Shown: positions 40,761-49,774, counted from the first letter of the stretch. The stretch is DNA of 54,736 nucleotides from Nitrospira sp. (GCA_029865485.1 JAOUGT010000004.1:1-54736), one strand, 5' to 3'. Notes: generated by a model from the letters alone, not told the origin. Numbers and translations: made by a program.

Positions 40761-43061
40761 ATGATGCAGAATGTCCAGGAGCTCCAGCACAAGGTCGATC
40801 ATGCGGAACATCTGAAGCGTATCACCGCACAAATTCACGCAGCCAGCCATCTTGACCACATCCTCCTTGATCTTCACAAGGACATCCTCAGCGTCTTTGA
40901 TGCTCAAGACCTGACGCTCTTCGCGTTCGACTCGGAGAAGAAGGAAATCTTCTCGAAGGTTCCCCATCTCGACGGCGCCGAAGAAGTCCGTATTCCGATT
41001 AGCGAGCAGAGCTTGGCCGGATTCTGTGCGAAGTACCTTCGCCCCGTCAATATCACCGATGCGTACAACCTTGCAGAACTGCGCGCGATCCACCCGGCGT
41101 TGCTCCACGACACGTCCTACGACAAACGCACCGGCTTCAGGACCAAACAAGTCCTGACCTACCCGGTCGTGGCAGACAATAAATACCTCATGGGCGTGCT
41201 CCAACTACTCAACAAAAAGAGTGGCAGTCGCTTTACGCGAAAGGACGAAGAAGCTGTCGACGAAATCGCCAAGGCCCTGGGCATCGCCTTTTTCAATCTC
41301 AAAAAAACATCCAAAAAGAATCCCACCAAGTTCGATCTCTTGGTCGGCAGCAACCGCATTACGCAGAACGATTTGGAGCAGGCGCTCGCCGATTCTCGCA
41401 AGGGCTTGAGCGACCTGGAAAGCATTTTGCTCGAAAAGTACAAGGTCCCGAAACTCGATCTCGGCAAATCCCTCGCCCAGTTCTACAAGTGTCCCTACAT
41501 TGAGTACAGCGAACGAACGATCGTTGATGCCGAACTGTTGAAGAACCTCAATGTCGACTACCTCAAAAAGAACCACTGGATGCCGCTGAAGCGGGACCGT
41601 ACGGCCATCGAGATCTTGACTGATGATCCAGGAGATCTGGACCGCGTCCAAGACATCAAGCGCACCTTCCCAGGACTCAATATTCGGTTCGCGGTCAGCC
41701 TTCGCCGTGACATTGCGCAGTTTCTCACGTCGGTAACTGGACAAAGTGACGGCGGAGGGCGGAAACTTGATGAAAATGTGTCTGATATTCTCGGTGAACT
41801 GGTCACTGAGGCGCAGGCCGAGGCCATGGAGGAATCTTCCGCCGCCGGGCTCGACGAGAACGACAGCGCCATCGTCCGGCTGGCCAACCAGATCATTGCC
41901 GACGCCTACCGTCAAAATGCTTCGGATATTCACATCGAACCGTATGGAGAGAAGCGAGAGACCCTGGTCAGGTTCAGAGTCGACGGGGACTGTTTCGAAT
42001 ATATGAAAATTCCGCAGAGCTACCGGCGTGCCATCGTCTCCCGACTCAAAATCATGGCCAGTCTGGACATCGCCGAGCGCCGCAAACCTCAAGATGGAAA
42101 GATTAAATTCAAACTTTCCGAGACAAAAGAAATCGAACTCCGCGTGGCCACACTTCCCACTGCTGGATATAACGAAGACGTGGTGATGCGTATCCTCGCG
42201 GCAAGCGAGCCACTGCCGCTCGACAAGATGGGATTCTCAGATCGCAATCTCCGAGTCCTCAAGGAAATATCGGAAAAACCCTACGGCATCATTTTATGTG
42301 TCGGTCCGACTGGCTCAGGGAAAACGACCACCTTGCACTCGGTCCTAGGGAACATCAACACCCCGGACATCAAGATCTGGACCGCGGAAGATCCAGTCGA
42401 AATTACTCAGTACGGACTGCGACAGGTGCAAGTCCAGCCAAAGATCGGGTTCACCTTCGCAAGTGCCATGCGGGCATTTCTTCGTGCCGACCCGGACGTC
42501 ATCATGGTGGGAGAAATGCGGGATAAGGAAACGGCCGACACCGGGATCGAGGCGTCCCTCACCGGCCATCTCGTCTTGAGCACCTTACATACCAACAGTG
42601 CGGTGGAGACCGTTACCCGCCTGCTCGATATGGGCTGCGACCCGTTCAGCTTTGCCGACGCAATGTTGGGCGTGTTGGCACAGCGGTTGGCTCGCCGGAT
42701 CTGCAAGGACTGCAAGGAACAGTATGTCGGAACCAAAGAGGAGTACGAAGAGCTCCGACAAGGATACGGGCCTGACTATTGGGACAAGCTTGATATCAAG
42801 CAAGATAATACGTTCAGGTTGACTCGCGGGAAAGGCTGTGAAACCTGCAATCGATCCGGCTTTAAGGGACGCGTGGCGCTACACGAACTACTCCTCGGAA
42901 CAGACCGCATGAAACGGATGGTGCAACAAAAGGCGCGCACTGAAGATATGTTGAAGGCTGCGCTTGAGGATGGGATGACTACGCTCGTCCAAGACGGGAT
43001 CCATAAAGTCATGCAAGGCCACACGACATATAAGGAAGTGAAAGCCGTCGCCATCAAATAG
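40761..43061 (+). CDS. GAF-MshEN-GspE/PilB-type secretion or pilus ATPase
   Basis: A 766-residue hexameric motor ATPase of the type II secretion/type IV pilus family. Residues ~15-175 form a GAF domain (LKRITAQIHAASHLDHILLDL, PISEQSLAGFCAKYLRPVNITDAY, LTYPVVADNKYLMGVLQLLNKKSG), an uncommon addition. Residues ~195-330 resemble the MshEN region, known to bind c-di-GMP. The ATPase has Walker A GPTGSGKTTTL, the Asp box TAEDPVEITQYG, Walker B DPDVIMVGEMRD and the His box LSTLHTNSAVETV, then a CxxC zinc module (CKDCKEQY, CETCNRSGFKGR). No pilin or secretin genes lie nearby. Translation starts at one of two adjacent ATGs. Confidence 0.92.
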   Translation: MMQNVQELQHKVDHAEHLKRITAQIHAASHLDHILLDLHKDILSVFDAQDLTLFAFDSEKKEIFSKVPHLDGAEEVRIPISEQSLAGFCAKYLRPVNITDAYNLAELRAIHPALLHDTSYDKRTGFRTKQVLTYPVVADNKYLMGVLQLLNKKSGSRFTRKDEEAVDEIAKALGIAFFNLKKTSKKNPTKFDLLVGSNRITQNDLEQALADSRKGLSDLESILLEKYKVPKLDLGKSLAQFYKCPYIEYSERTIVDAELLKNLNVDYLKKNHWMPLKRDRTAIEILTDDPGDLDRVQDIKRTFPGLNIRFAVSLRRDIAQFLTSVTGQSDGGGRKLDENVSDILGELVTEAQAEAMEESSAAGLDENDSAIVRLANQIIADAYRQNASDIHIEPYGEKRETLVRFRVDGDCFEYMKIPQSYRRAIVSRLKIMASLDIAERRKPQDGKIKFKLSETKEIELRVATLPTAGYNEDVVMRILAASEPLPLDKMGFSDRNLRVLKEISEKPYGIILCVGPTGSGKTTTLHSVLGNINTPDIKIWTAEDPVEITQYGLRQVQVQPKIGFTFASAMRAFLRADPDVIMVGEMRDKETADTGIEASLTGHLVLSTLHTNSAVETVTRLLDMGCDPFSFADAMLGVLAQRLARRICKDCKEQYVGTKEEYEELRQGYGPDYWDKLDIKQDNTFRLTRGKGCETCNRSGFKGRVALHELLLGTDRMKRMVQQKARTEDMLKAALEDGMTTLVQDGIHKVMQGHTTYKEVKAVAIK

Positions 43062-43101
43062 CGGTTCAATCAACCGTCGCCTGCATTGCAGACTCCAGCT
43101 C

Positions 43102-43130
43102 TTCAGTTTCTACACACAACCAGATAGAAT
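43102..43130 (+). promoter_or_regulatory. Possible promoter of the mltC-like gene
   Basis: TTCAGT (43102-43107) and TAGAAT (43125-43130) are spaced 17 bp, with a start near 43137 and a GGAGGTG ribosome binding site before the ATG at 43160. The -35 is weak. Confidence 0.35.
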
Positions 43131-43159
43131 AGGCCCATTCTTACGGAGGTGCCCTTACC

Positions 43160-44392
43160 ATGCGAGCATCGATCTTCCTGCTTGCCTCACTCCTATTGCT
43201 CGGTGGATGCGAATCCGCGGACCGAGTGCTGACCAACACGGAACGAGTGCTCGGCAGTCGTACCGGACGGACCGTTCTCGACATTGCCACGGGGAAAGAC
43301 CCCAAACAAATACTCAAAGAGCGCGTCGATGCCTACCAGCGCGACCCCGAGGCCGTCCTCAGAGATCTGCGGACGATTCAACGCGATTTCAACACGATCA
43401 TGACTGCCCTGACAGGGAAGGTCCGACAGACCTGGGGCGAGAAGGAAGTCAAGATTCCGGAACAAAAAAAGTACGTCAAATATACCCAGAACTACATGAG
43501 CCGCACCATCGTCGATTTCGACAATGGGACAATCGTGGTGGAAACCCTGGACGACAAATCACCCAAAGAGAGTTTGAAAAACGCCATCGTGACAACCTTG
43601 CTGACACCGGACGACCCACGCTCTGTCGATCTGTTTTCCGATAAGCCGGTGACCCTGACCAGCGACCATGCTCCCTATTTACTAGGGCTGGTGCTGGATC
43701 AGGCAGGACAGCCGATCCGCACCCCAGCTCAGGCGGAAGCCTTTGCCGCATCCAGTCTCGAGAGCGCCAAGGCAAGGCCGGTCGACCAGAACGGCGTCAC
43801 AAAACAAGCGCTGATTGCCGAAATCAAGATGGTGGCGAACTTCTCGAACAAACAAGCGGACAAATATCGATCAACGGTCACCAGATTTGCCGAGCAATTC
43901 AAAATCAGCCCAAGCCTCATTTTTGCCGTGATTCGGACCGAGAGTAACTTCAACCCATTTGCCGTGAGCTCCGCTCCTGCCTTTGGTTTGATGCAGCTGG
44001 TTCCAACCAGCGGAGGTCGCGATGCGTATCGAAAAGCAAAGGGGAAAGACACAATTCCCTCGCGCGAGTACCTATTCGACCCGGAGAACAACATCGAACT
44101 CGGCAGCGCCTATCTGAACGTCCTGTCGTACAACCTGCTTGAACAGGTCGATAATGAGGTGTCACGAGAATATTGTGTCATCTCGGCATATAACACCGGA
44201 ACGGGAAATGTCTTCAAGGCGTTTGCGGCCAACTCCACGTCCGCCGTCAATCAGATTAACAGCCTTGAGCCGCCGGCCGTCTATGACCGGTTACGCACCA
44301 ATCTCCCGTATCAAGAAACCAGAGACTATCTGGTGAAAGTCGTGGGCTTTCGCAAGCAGTTTGTTTCGCTGGCAGACGGCCCCGGGCGTTGA
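43160..44392 (+). CDS. mltC: Lytic murein transglycosylase, MltC-like lipoprotein
   Basis: Lipobox LLLGGCES places the enzyme as a lipoprotein (Cys 17). The first half (residues ~30-210) matches the DUF3393-type N-terminal domain of MltC (YVKYTQNYMSRTIVDFDNGTIVVETL). The second half is an SLT domain: IFAVIRTESNFNPFAVSSAPAFGLMQLVPTSGGRDAY with the catalytic Glu, then ISAYNTGTGNVFKAF. It cleaves peptidoglycan glycan strands with formation of 1,6-anhydro ends. At 410 residues it is longer than E. coli MltC. TTACGGAGGTGCCC provides the ribosome binding site. Confidence 0.92.
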   Translation: MRASIFLLASLLLLGGCESADRVLTNTERVLGSRTGRTVLDIATGKDPKQILKERVDAYQRDPEAVLRDLRTIQRDFNTIMTALTGKVRQTWGEKEVKIPEQKKYVKYTQNYMSRTIVDFDNGTIVVETLDDKSPKESLKNAIVTTLLTPDDPRSVDLFSDKPVTLTSDHAPYLLGLVLDQAGQPIRTPAQAEAFAASSLESAKARPVDQNGVTKQALIAEIKMVANFSNKQADKYRSTVTRFAEQFKISPSLIFAVIRTESNFNPFAVSSAPAFGLMQLVPTSGGRDAYRKAKGKDTIPSREYLFDPENNIELGSAYLNVLSYNLLEQVDNEVSREYCVISAYNTGTGNVFKAFAANSTSAVNQINSLEPPAVYDRLRTNLPYQETRDYLVKVVGFRKQFVSLADGPGR

Positions 44393-44442
44393 TCCCCTGG
44401 CGGCAATCAACGCACTCGTCCAGCACGTTCCACGGAGGAGAA

Positions 44443-44841
44443 TCAGGCGGTCAGTCTGGCCTCGGGCTTCGACTGATGAGTCATGAAGGCCTGAAGGTGT
44501 TGGTTGTCGTGAGGAGACAGCCCCTCAAACTCTACCCCATAAATCTGTTCCTTGCCCCAGCGAACGGTCGCAGTTTCAATCACCATCGATGCTGACTGAG
44601 TCGGCAATCGCAACTGCATGGCAATGCGGTCACCAGGCGTAATCACCGCTTCCGTCATGACCCGCACCCCTTTTTCCGACACATCATAGACGATCCCTAC
44701 CCCTTGTTCGGACACGCCGTTTCTCAAGCGCCCCACACGCGCAAACGAACAGGGAAAGGGAGCCGACACGCGGACCCGCGGATATCGGCGCAACTGAGGC
44801 ACACTCCTTACACCATTTGAATTGAAGTCTGGATCATCCAT
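44443..44841 (-). CDS. PilZ domain protein, second of a tandem pair
   Basis: A stand-alone PilZ domain of about 132 residues. LRRYPRVRVSAPF holds the RxxxR motif and YDVSEKGVRVMTE the DxSxxG motif, so c-di-GMP binding should be intact. It resembles the neighbouring PilZ protein closely in layout and is probably its duplicate. ATG 44841 is preferred because GGGAGGAGGAG lies nine bases upstream; ATG 44847 would leave only three bases. The ribosome binding site sits in the 3' end of the preceding PilZ gene, so the two are coupled. Confidence 0.88.
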   Translation of the reverse strand: MDDPDFNSNGVRSVPQLRRYPRVRVSAPFPCSFARVGRLRNGVSEQGVGIVYDVSEKGVRVMTEAVITPGDRIAMQLRLPTQSASMVIETATVRWGKEQIYGVEFEGLSPHDNQHLQAFMTHQSKPEARLTA

Positions 44842-44847
44842 GATCAT

Positions 44848-45228
44848 CTACTCCTCCTCCCTGGCTGTGGCATTCATGTACGCCACCAACTGCTGAGACG
44901 CCGACTCGGACACCATCCGGAATGCAAGTCCATGGAACTGATGATTCCGCCAACACACAGTCGCAACCGCGACTTCTGCCGGAGGAGCGCTCTTAGTCAA
45001 TCGGAGGGTCAGGGACACCTGATCACCCGGCTCGATCGGCGCATCCGTACTGACACAGACCCCGCCGGTCGACAGATCATGAACCAGGCCGACATCATGC
45101 ACGGATTTGCGAAACCACCGGCCTGCGCGCAGTGAAGAAAGAGAACAACTGAAAGGCGTAAGAATCCGAACCCGAGGGTATCGCCGTGGCTTGCTGACAG
45201 TCGCACTCGGCTGTTGAATCGTTTGCAT
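44848..45228 (-). CDS. PilZ domain protein, first of a tandem pair
   Basis: A 126-residue PilZ protein with both ligand motifs: RRYPRVRILTPF (RxxxR) and VHDLSTGGVCVSTD (DxSxxG). It would bind c-di-GMP and pass the signal on by protein contact. There is no other domain and no signal peptide. The start codon comes four bases after a perfect 12-bp hairpin whose 3' arm contains the GAGGTGG ribosome binding site, so translation is probably conditional. It follows rhlE by 61 bp on the same strand. Confidence 0.88.
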   Translation of the reverse strand: MQTIQQPSATVSKPRRYPRVRILTPFSCSLSSLRAGRWFRKSVHDVGLVHDLSTGGVCVSTDAPIEPGDQVSLTLRLTKSAPPAEVAVATVCWRNHQFHGLAFRMVSESASQQLVAYMNATAREEE

Positions 45229-45231
45229 GAC

Positions 45232-45266
45232 CCACCTCGTGAGGACTACTGTATCTCACGAGGTGG
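45232..45266 (-). promoter_or_regulatory. Hairpin sequestering the ribosome binding site of the PilZ gene
   Basis: On the minus strand the sequence reads CCACCTCGTGAG, an 11-nt loop, then CTCACGAGGTGG, gtc and the ATG. The 12-bp stem is perfect, and its 3' arm contains the only ribosome binding site (GAGGTGG). No T-run follows, so it is not an intrinsic terminator for rhlE. Translation would require opening of the stem by heat, a protein such as a helicase, a small RNA, or ribosomes arriving from rhlE. Confidence 0.7.
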
Positions 45267-45289
45267 ATTCTGCGAACTATTTTCCAACT

Positions 45290-46576
45290 TTATGTACGTA
45301 GTGCCGACGTCGTCCCATGTGACGACGGCTTGGCATGAGGCCGTCGACGGCTGCGGAATGGGCGGGATTGATCAGGTCTTGCCTGACTTCCAGCTGAACG
45401 ATTAGTCCGAGGAATATCTTGGCCCTTGCTCGGACTTGCATGCACTGGAGGCCTGCTTCCTGGAACAACCGGAACGGCCTGTCCCAGAAGACGCTCGATC
45501 GCGCGGAGTTGTTGCGTATCTTCGCTGGTCACAAAACTCGTGGCACGGCCGGTCGTTTTCATCCGAGCCGTACGCCCGATCCGATGCACGTAGTCTTCGG
45601 GAACGTTCGGCAGGTCGAAATTGATCACGTGACCGATGTTGGCAACATCAATCCCACGGGCCGCAATATCCGTCGCCACCAGGACCCGAAAGGATCCTCG
45701 TCGAAAACCTTCCAGCGCGGCACGTCTCTGTGACAAGCTCCGGTCACCGTGCAACACCGCCACCCGATGACCCGCATGATCCAGCATGCGCCCGACTCGA
45801 TCGGCACGGTGCTTCGTTCGGGTAAAAACAAGCGCAGTATCTTTATCGGCCTCCAAGAGAGTCAAGAGCAGATCGGGCTTATCGGCATGCGAGGTATGAT
45901 GCACCGCTTGGGTCACGCCGTCAGCGGTTGTCGCGGATGGTGTAACCATGACGCGGACAGGGTTGTTGACACTGGCTTGAACCAACCGGGCGAGATCCGC
46001 CGGGAGCGTAGCCGAAAAGAGCAAGGTCTGCCGCTCCTCCGGTAATGCATCAAGAATCTGATTGATTTGAGGCGCAAAGCCCATATCCAACATCCGGTCT
46101 GCCTCATCCAACACCAACATCTTGATGGACGACAACAAAATGGTGCCGTTCCACATATGATCAAGAAGTCGACCCGGCGTCGCCACCAGGATATCCGGTC
46201 GCTGTCGCAAGCCTCGCACTTGGGCTTGCATGTCGGCGCCCCCCACGATGACGGTGGCCGAGATGCGCCGACTCCGTCCAAGTTTCTCAATCGTCGTCAG
46301 CGTCTGCAAGGCAAGCTCACGCGTCGGCGCAAGGATCAACGCTTTCGGCTGCCCTTTGGGCAAGGTGGACAACCGTTCAACCATCGGAATCACAAACGCC
46401 GCCGTTTTTCCCGTGCCGGTCTGGGCGCATCCGATCACATCTCGTCCCGCCAGAGCGGGAGGGATGGCTTGTTCTTGAATAGGAGTTGGTGAAACAAACC
46501 TGGCATCAGCCAGGTCCTGTAAAAGAGCCTCGGACAAGCCGAGGGCATGAAAAGTGCGTGAAACAGACGTATCCAC
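45290..46576 (-). CDS. rhlE: DEAD-box RNA helicase, RhlE type
   Basis: An ATP-dependent RNA helicase with all core motifs: Q motif FVSPTPIQEQAIP, AQTGTGKTAAF (I), PTRELALQT (Ia), TPGRLLDHM (Ib), DEADRMLDMGF (II), SATLP (III), ATDIAARGIDV (V) and HRIGRTARM (VI). A basic, disordered C-terminal tail of about 55 residues rich in Arg, Ser and His follows, as in RhlE. Likely roles are ribosome assembly and RNA turnover. It is the first gene of an apparent rhlE-PilZ-PilZ transcript; the DNA between it and the PilZ gene forms a strong RNA hairpin. Confidence 0.94.
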   Translation of the reverse strand: MDTSVSRTFHALGLSEALLQDLADARFVSPTPIQEQAIPPALAGRDVIGCAQTGTGKTAAFVIPMVERLSTLPKGQPKALILAPTRELALQTLTTIEKLGRSRRISATVIVGGADMQAQVRGLRQRPDILVATPGRLLDHMWNGTILLSSIKMLVLDEADRMLDMGFAPQINQILDALPEERQTLLFSATLPADLARLVQASVNNPVRVMVTPSATTADGVTQAVHHTSHADKPDLLLTLLEADKDTALVFTRTKHRADRVGRMLDHAGHRVAVLHGDRSLSQRRAALEGFRRGSFRVLVATDIAARGIDVANIGHVINFDLPNVPEDYVHRIGRTARMKTTGRATSFVTSEDTQQLRAIERLLGQAVPVVPGSRPPVHASPSKGQDIPRTNRSAGSQARPDQSRPFRSRRRPHAKPSSHGTTSALRT

Positions 46577-46883
46577 TAAACTATCCTTTCAGTTTGATCG
46601 CATTATGACGGGATCAGAGAACCGAGGGGAGAAACAACCGGGGCTGGTGCCGCTCCAAACTGGACCTGGTCGCGATGCGATCGCGAAGTCCGTTATGGCT
46701 GAAGCATTTCTCTCGCCGGACTAGCACAAGTGAAATGTAGCGTTACCATACCCTATCGGTCTTGATACGTCAACTCGTACTGAGTTTGCTGTCAGGCTCG
46801 CAGGCCTGAGGCAGCAGTCACCGACGATGGGGCTTTCGCCCTACACCAAGACCATCTTAACCTTCACCCACGTTGAAGGATTA

Positions 46884-46892
46884 TGAGATAAT
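46884..46892 (+). promoter_or_regulatory. Extended -10 promoter placing the APC permease start at or near +1
   Basis: TGAGATAAT (TGn plus GATAAT) ends seven bases before the ATG at 46899, so the transcript may begin at the start codon (leaderless). No ribosome binding site is visible. The 322-bp gap from rhlE otherwise holds no gene; a short TCAGG/CCTGA hairpin sits near 46793. Confidence 0.35.
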
Positions 46893-46898
46893 CCGTCT

Positions 46899-48713
46899 AT
46901 GTTTCTGAAGCGCTGGTTGGTTGGAGACCCCCTGAAGACCGCTCAAGCAAGGCATGAACGGCTCTCCAAAACAATTGCACTTGCCATCTTCTCATCGAAC
47001 GCCATTTCGTCCGTCGCCTATGGGACGGAAGAAATCCTCCTCGTCTTGATTCTCGCCGGTCCAGCAGCCATCGCCTGGTCGATTCCTGTCAGCTTCGCCA
47101 TCTTGTTTCTCGTGGTGATGTTGACGATCTCCTACCGGCAAATCATCCACGAATATCCTGAAGGAGGTGGGGCCTACGTCGTTGCACGGACAAACCTGGG
47201 TGACCGGCCGGCTCTCGTGGCGGCGGCAGCCCTGATGATCGACTATGTCCTGACCGTGGCGGTCAGCGTGGCTGCCGGCATTGCAGCCCTGACATCTGCC
47301 ATCCCAAGTTTATTCGTTCACCGCGAAGCCCTTGGATTGGTCGCCATTCTGTTCATGATCATCATGAATCTCCGTGGAGTTCGCGAGTCCGGAAAGTTTT
47401 TTGCGATTCCGACTTATTTTGCCATCGGAGCCCTTGGCCTTCTGGTTCTCCTGGGGACCGTTCGATCGCTCGCAAGTGCCGGCACGGTCCTCCCCCCCTC
47501 CACCCCTGTCGAGACAGAAGCGCTGACCCTGTTTCTCATTCTCCGCGCCTTTGCAGCAGGATGCTCAGCGGTGACCGGAATGGAAGTGATTTCAAACGGG
47601 GTCAAGGCCTTTCGTCCCCCAGAGCCACAGAACGCCGCCATCACGATGGTCTGGATGTCCGCGATCCTGGCCTCGCTCTTCATGGGTATCAGTTGGATGG
47701 CCTATCACTATGGCATTTTGGCGAAGGTCGATGAAACCGTCATTTCTCAACTCGCTCGATTGACGTTCGGCACAGGCCCCATCTACTACTCCGTACAAAT
47801 CGGTACCATGGCCTTGTTGGTCTTGGCTGCAAACAGTGCCTTTGCCGGGTTTCCACACCTGGCGTCGATTCTGGCCCGCGACGGGTTCATGCCGCATCAG
47901 ATGGCGACATTCGGCGATCGGCTGGTGTTCTCGAACGGCATTATCATCCTTGGGTTCTTTGCCTGCCTGCTGCTCGTCATCTTCGAGGGAGACACCCATG
48001 GATTGATCCCTTTGTACGCCATCGGGGTGTTTGCCTCGTTTACGCTCTCTCAGGCCGGTATGGTCAAACGATGGCTCGTCAAAAAGGGACCTCACTGGCA
48101 GACGAAACTGATCGTCAACGGAGCCGGCGCCCTGACGACCGGCATTGCGACGATTATCATCGCCAGCACCAAGTTCATGCAGGGAGCCTGGATCGTCTTC
48201 GTCTTGGTGATGATTTTATTATTGATGTTCCAAGGCATTCGTTCGCACTATAAGGCCGTCAGCGAGCAGATCGCGCTGGACCGTCGAGGGGAACGACCGC
48301 CATTGCCTCGGCGCAATATCGTCATTATTCCCGTCAGCGGGATGAATCGTGCCGTGGTTCGCGCACTGGACTATGCGAGGAGTCGCCCAGGCGAAATTCG
48401 GGCCGTGTTCATCGACGTGGATCCCGAGGAGAGCGCCAAGGTCAAGATCCAGTGGGCCCAATGGGGAGGCGGCGTGAATTTGATCGCGCTGTCCTCACCC
48501 TATCGCTCAGTTCTTGGGTCGTTACTCGACTACGTCGAAGAAGTCCTCGAAAAGGATCAGAACACCTGGGTGACCGTCGTGATCCCGGAGATCCTTCCGG
48601 CACGGTGGTGGCAGAACATCCTCCATAACCAACGGGCGTTCATGCTCAAAGCCTCACTACTGTTCAAAGAGCGCGTGATTCTCATCGACGTCCCCTATCA
48701 TTTGACGCGATGA
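46899..48713 (+). CDS. APC-superfamily amino acid/polyamine permease
   Basis: A 604-residue inner-membrane transporter with about twelve hydrophobic segments. AIFSSNAISSVAYGTEEIL is the first unwound helix of APC permeases, with ISYRQIIHEYPEGGGAYVVAR next and GFPHLASILARDGFMPHQMATFGDRLV later. About 160 residues at the C-terminus are cytoplasmic and could form a regulatory domain (PRRNIVIIPVSGMNRAVVRAL, a UspA-like region). The substrate is unknown. Its stop overlaps the start of the exported PKD-like protein by 4 bp. The -10 motif suggests a leaderless message. Confidence 0.9.
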   Translation: MFLKRWLVGDPLKTAQARHERLSKTIALAIFSSNAISSVAYGTEEILLVLILAGPAAIAWSIPVSFAILFLVVMLTISYRQIIHEYPEGGGAYVVARTNLGDRPALVAAAALMIDYVLTVAVSVAAGIAALTSAIPSLFVHREALGLVAILFMIIMNLRGVRESGKFFAIPTYFAIGALGLLVLLGTVRSLASAGTVLPPSTPVETEALTLFLILRAFAAGCSAVTGMEVISNGVKAFRPPEPQNAAITMVWMSAILASLFMGISWMAYHYGILAKVDETVISQLARLTFGTGPIYYSVQIGTMALLVLAANSAFAGFPHLASILARDGFMPHQMATFGDRLVFSNGIIILGFFACLLLVIFEGDTHGLIPLYAIGVFASFTLSQAGMVKRWLVKKGPHWQTKLIVNGAGALTTGIATIIIASTKFMQGAWIVFVLVMILLLMFQGIRSHYKAVSEQIALDRRGERPPLPRRNIVIIPVSGMNRAVVRALDYARSRPGEIRAVFIDVDPEESAKVKIQWAQWGGGVNLIALSSPYRSVLGSLLDYVEEVLEKDQNTWVTVVIPEILPARWWQNILHNQRAFMLKASLLFKERVILIDVPYHLTR

Positions 48714-49774
48714 CCATGCGTCGTGAAGCGTGGCTTGGAAAACGTGACGCGCAGCGTCGGATCTCTCGCCTCGCTCTCTTCACCGCGTGCCTTGCAATGG
48801 CTTCGCCGGTTCATGCCTTCACAATCACTGAGCCAGCAGAAGGTGCCCAGCTCGCGGCAGGAACCACCATGACAGCGCGTGTGGATTTGGGCAAAGACGC
48901 CGGCATCGTCAAGGTCCGCTACTACTGGTACAACGAGCAGGATGAGGTCCTAGTCGAACAGGATGACGCAACCGCCACAGGGTCCATCGTGGCACCAGTC
49001 GCCATGGTGAGCTCCCTCGAACAGGAGCCTGCGTTTGGCGGTCCACTCAAGGTTCCACAGGACAGCATTGGGCCGATGCGCCTCTTGGCTGTGGCTGAGA
49101 TTTCTCGTGGACGATTGGGAACCAGATCCGTGTTCGATGAAGTGATCGTACAGGTCACGCCCCCTGCCCCCCTCACCACGATTGACTTTGAAACAGAGAA
49201 GCCGTTGCAACTGGGACGAGCCGGGCAATCGTCGGCCTTCGGCCATGTCGATTCGTTGGGAAAAGTCTTTGCCCTTCCCATCGTCGGTGAGTTTGCCGAC
49301 GGCATCACCCGACGGATCAGTTCACCGGCCAGTGGAACCACCTATACCACATCAAATACTCGAGTGATTAAGATTGTAGGGGACGGACTACTTCAGATTG
49401 TCGGCAATGGCAAAGCCACCATCACTGTCACCAATCGTGGCAAACAAGCCTCACTGGACGTCGACGTCAATGTGAATGACGAACCGAATGAACCACCGAT
49501 TGCCGATGCCGGGACGAACAAATCCGTCAAGGCCGGTACCAGAGTAAAGCTGAGTGGACTTAAGAGCCGCGATCCTGAAGGCGAAGCGCTCTACTATAGT
49601 TGGAGCCAAGTGCGCGGCAGCAAGGTCTCGCTGCTCGATGCCAACAACTCAGAGGCGTCCTTCCTCGCACCAGCCGTCTCAGAGCCGAGAATGTATCGTT
49701 TTAAACTGCGCGTGACCGACAAGAAGGGCGCCGACAGCTCGCCGGCATTTGTAGATGTGACGGTGGAGCCGTAA
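48710..49774 (+). CDS. Exported protein with Ig/PKD-like domains
   Basis: A signal peptide (ISRLALFTACLAMASPVHAF) precedes about 330 residues of beta-sandwich-type sequence. The C-terminal ~90 residues match the PKD/REJ pattern: PIADAGTNKSVKAGTRVKLSGLKSRDPEGEALYYSWSQV. A middle region (VIKIVGDGLLQIVGNGKATITVTNRGKQ) resembles a bacterial Ig-like (BIg2) domain. Such modules mediate adhesion or protein contacts outside the cytoplasm. Translation is coupled to the APC permease through an ATGA overlap, which suggests a shared purpose that is not obvious. Confidence 0.82.
   Translation: MTMRREAWLGKRDAQRRISRLALFTACLAMASPVHAFTITEPAEGAQLAAGTTMTARVDLGKDAGIVKVRYYWYNEQDEVLVEQDDATATGSIVAPVAMVSSLEQEPAFGGPLKVPQDSIGPMRLLAVAEISRGRLGTRSVFDEVIVQVTPPAPLTTIDFETEKPLQLGRAGQSSAFGHVDSLGKVFALPIVGEFADGITRRISSPASGTTYTTSNTRVIKIVGDGLLQIVGNGKATITVTNRGKQASLDVDVNVNDEPNEPPIADAGTNKSVKAGTRVKLSGLKSRDPEGEALYYSWSQVRGSKVSLLDANNSEASFLAPAVSEPRMYRFKLRVTDKKGADSSPAFVDVTVEP

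Noticed and set aside
45232-45266. Intrinsic terminator of rhlE
   Set aside because: The stem is strong but no T-run follows on the minus strand and the 3' arm contains the next gene's ribosome binding site.
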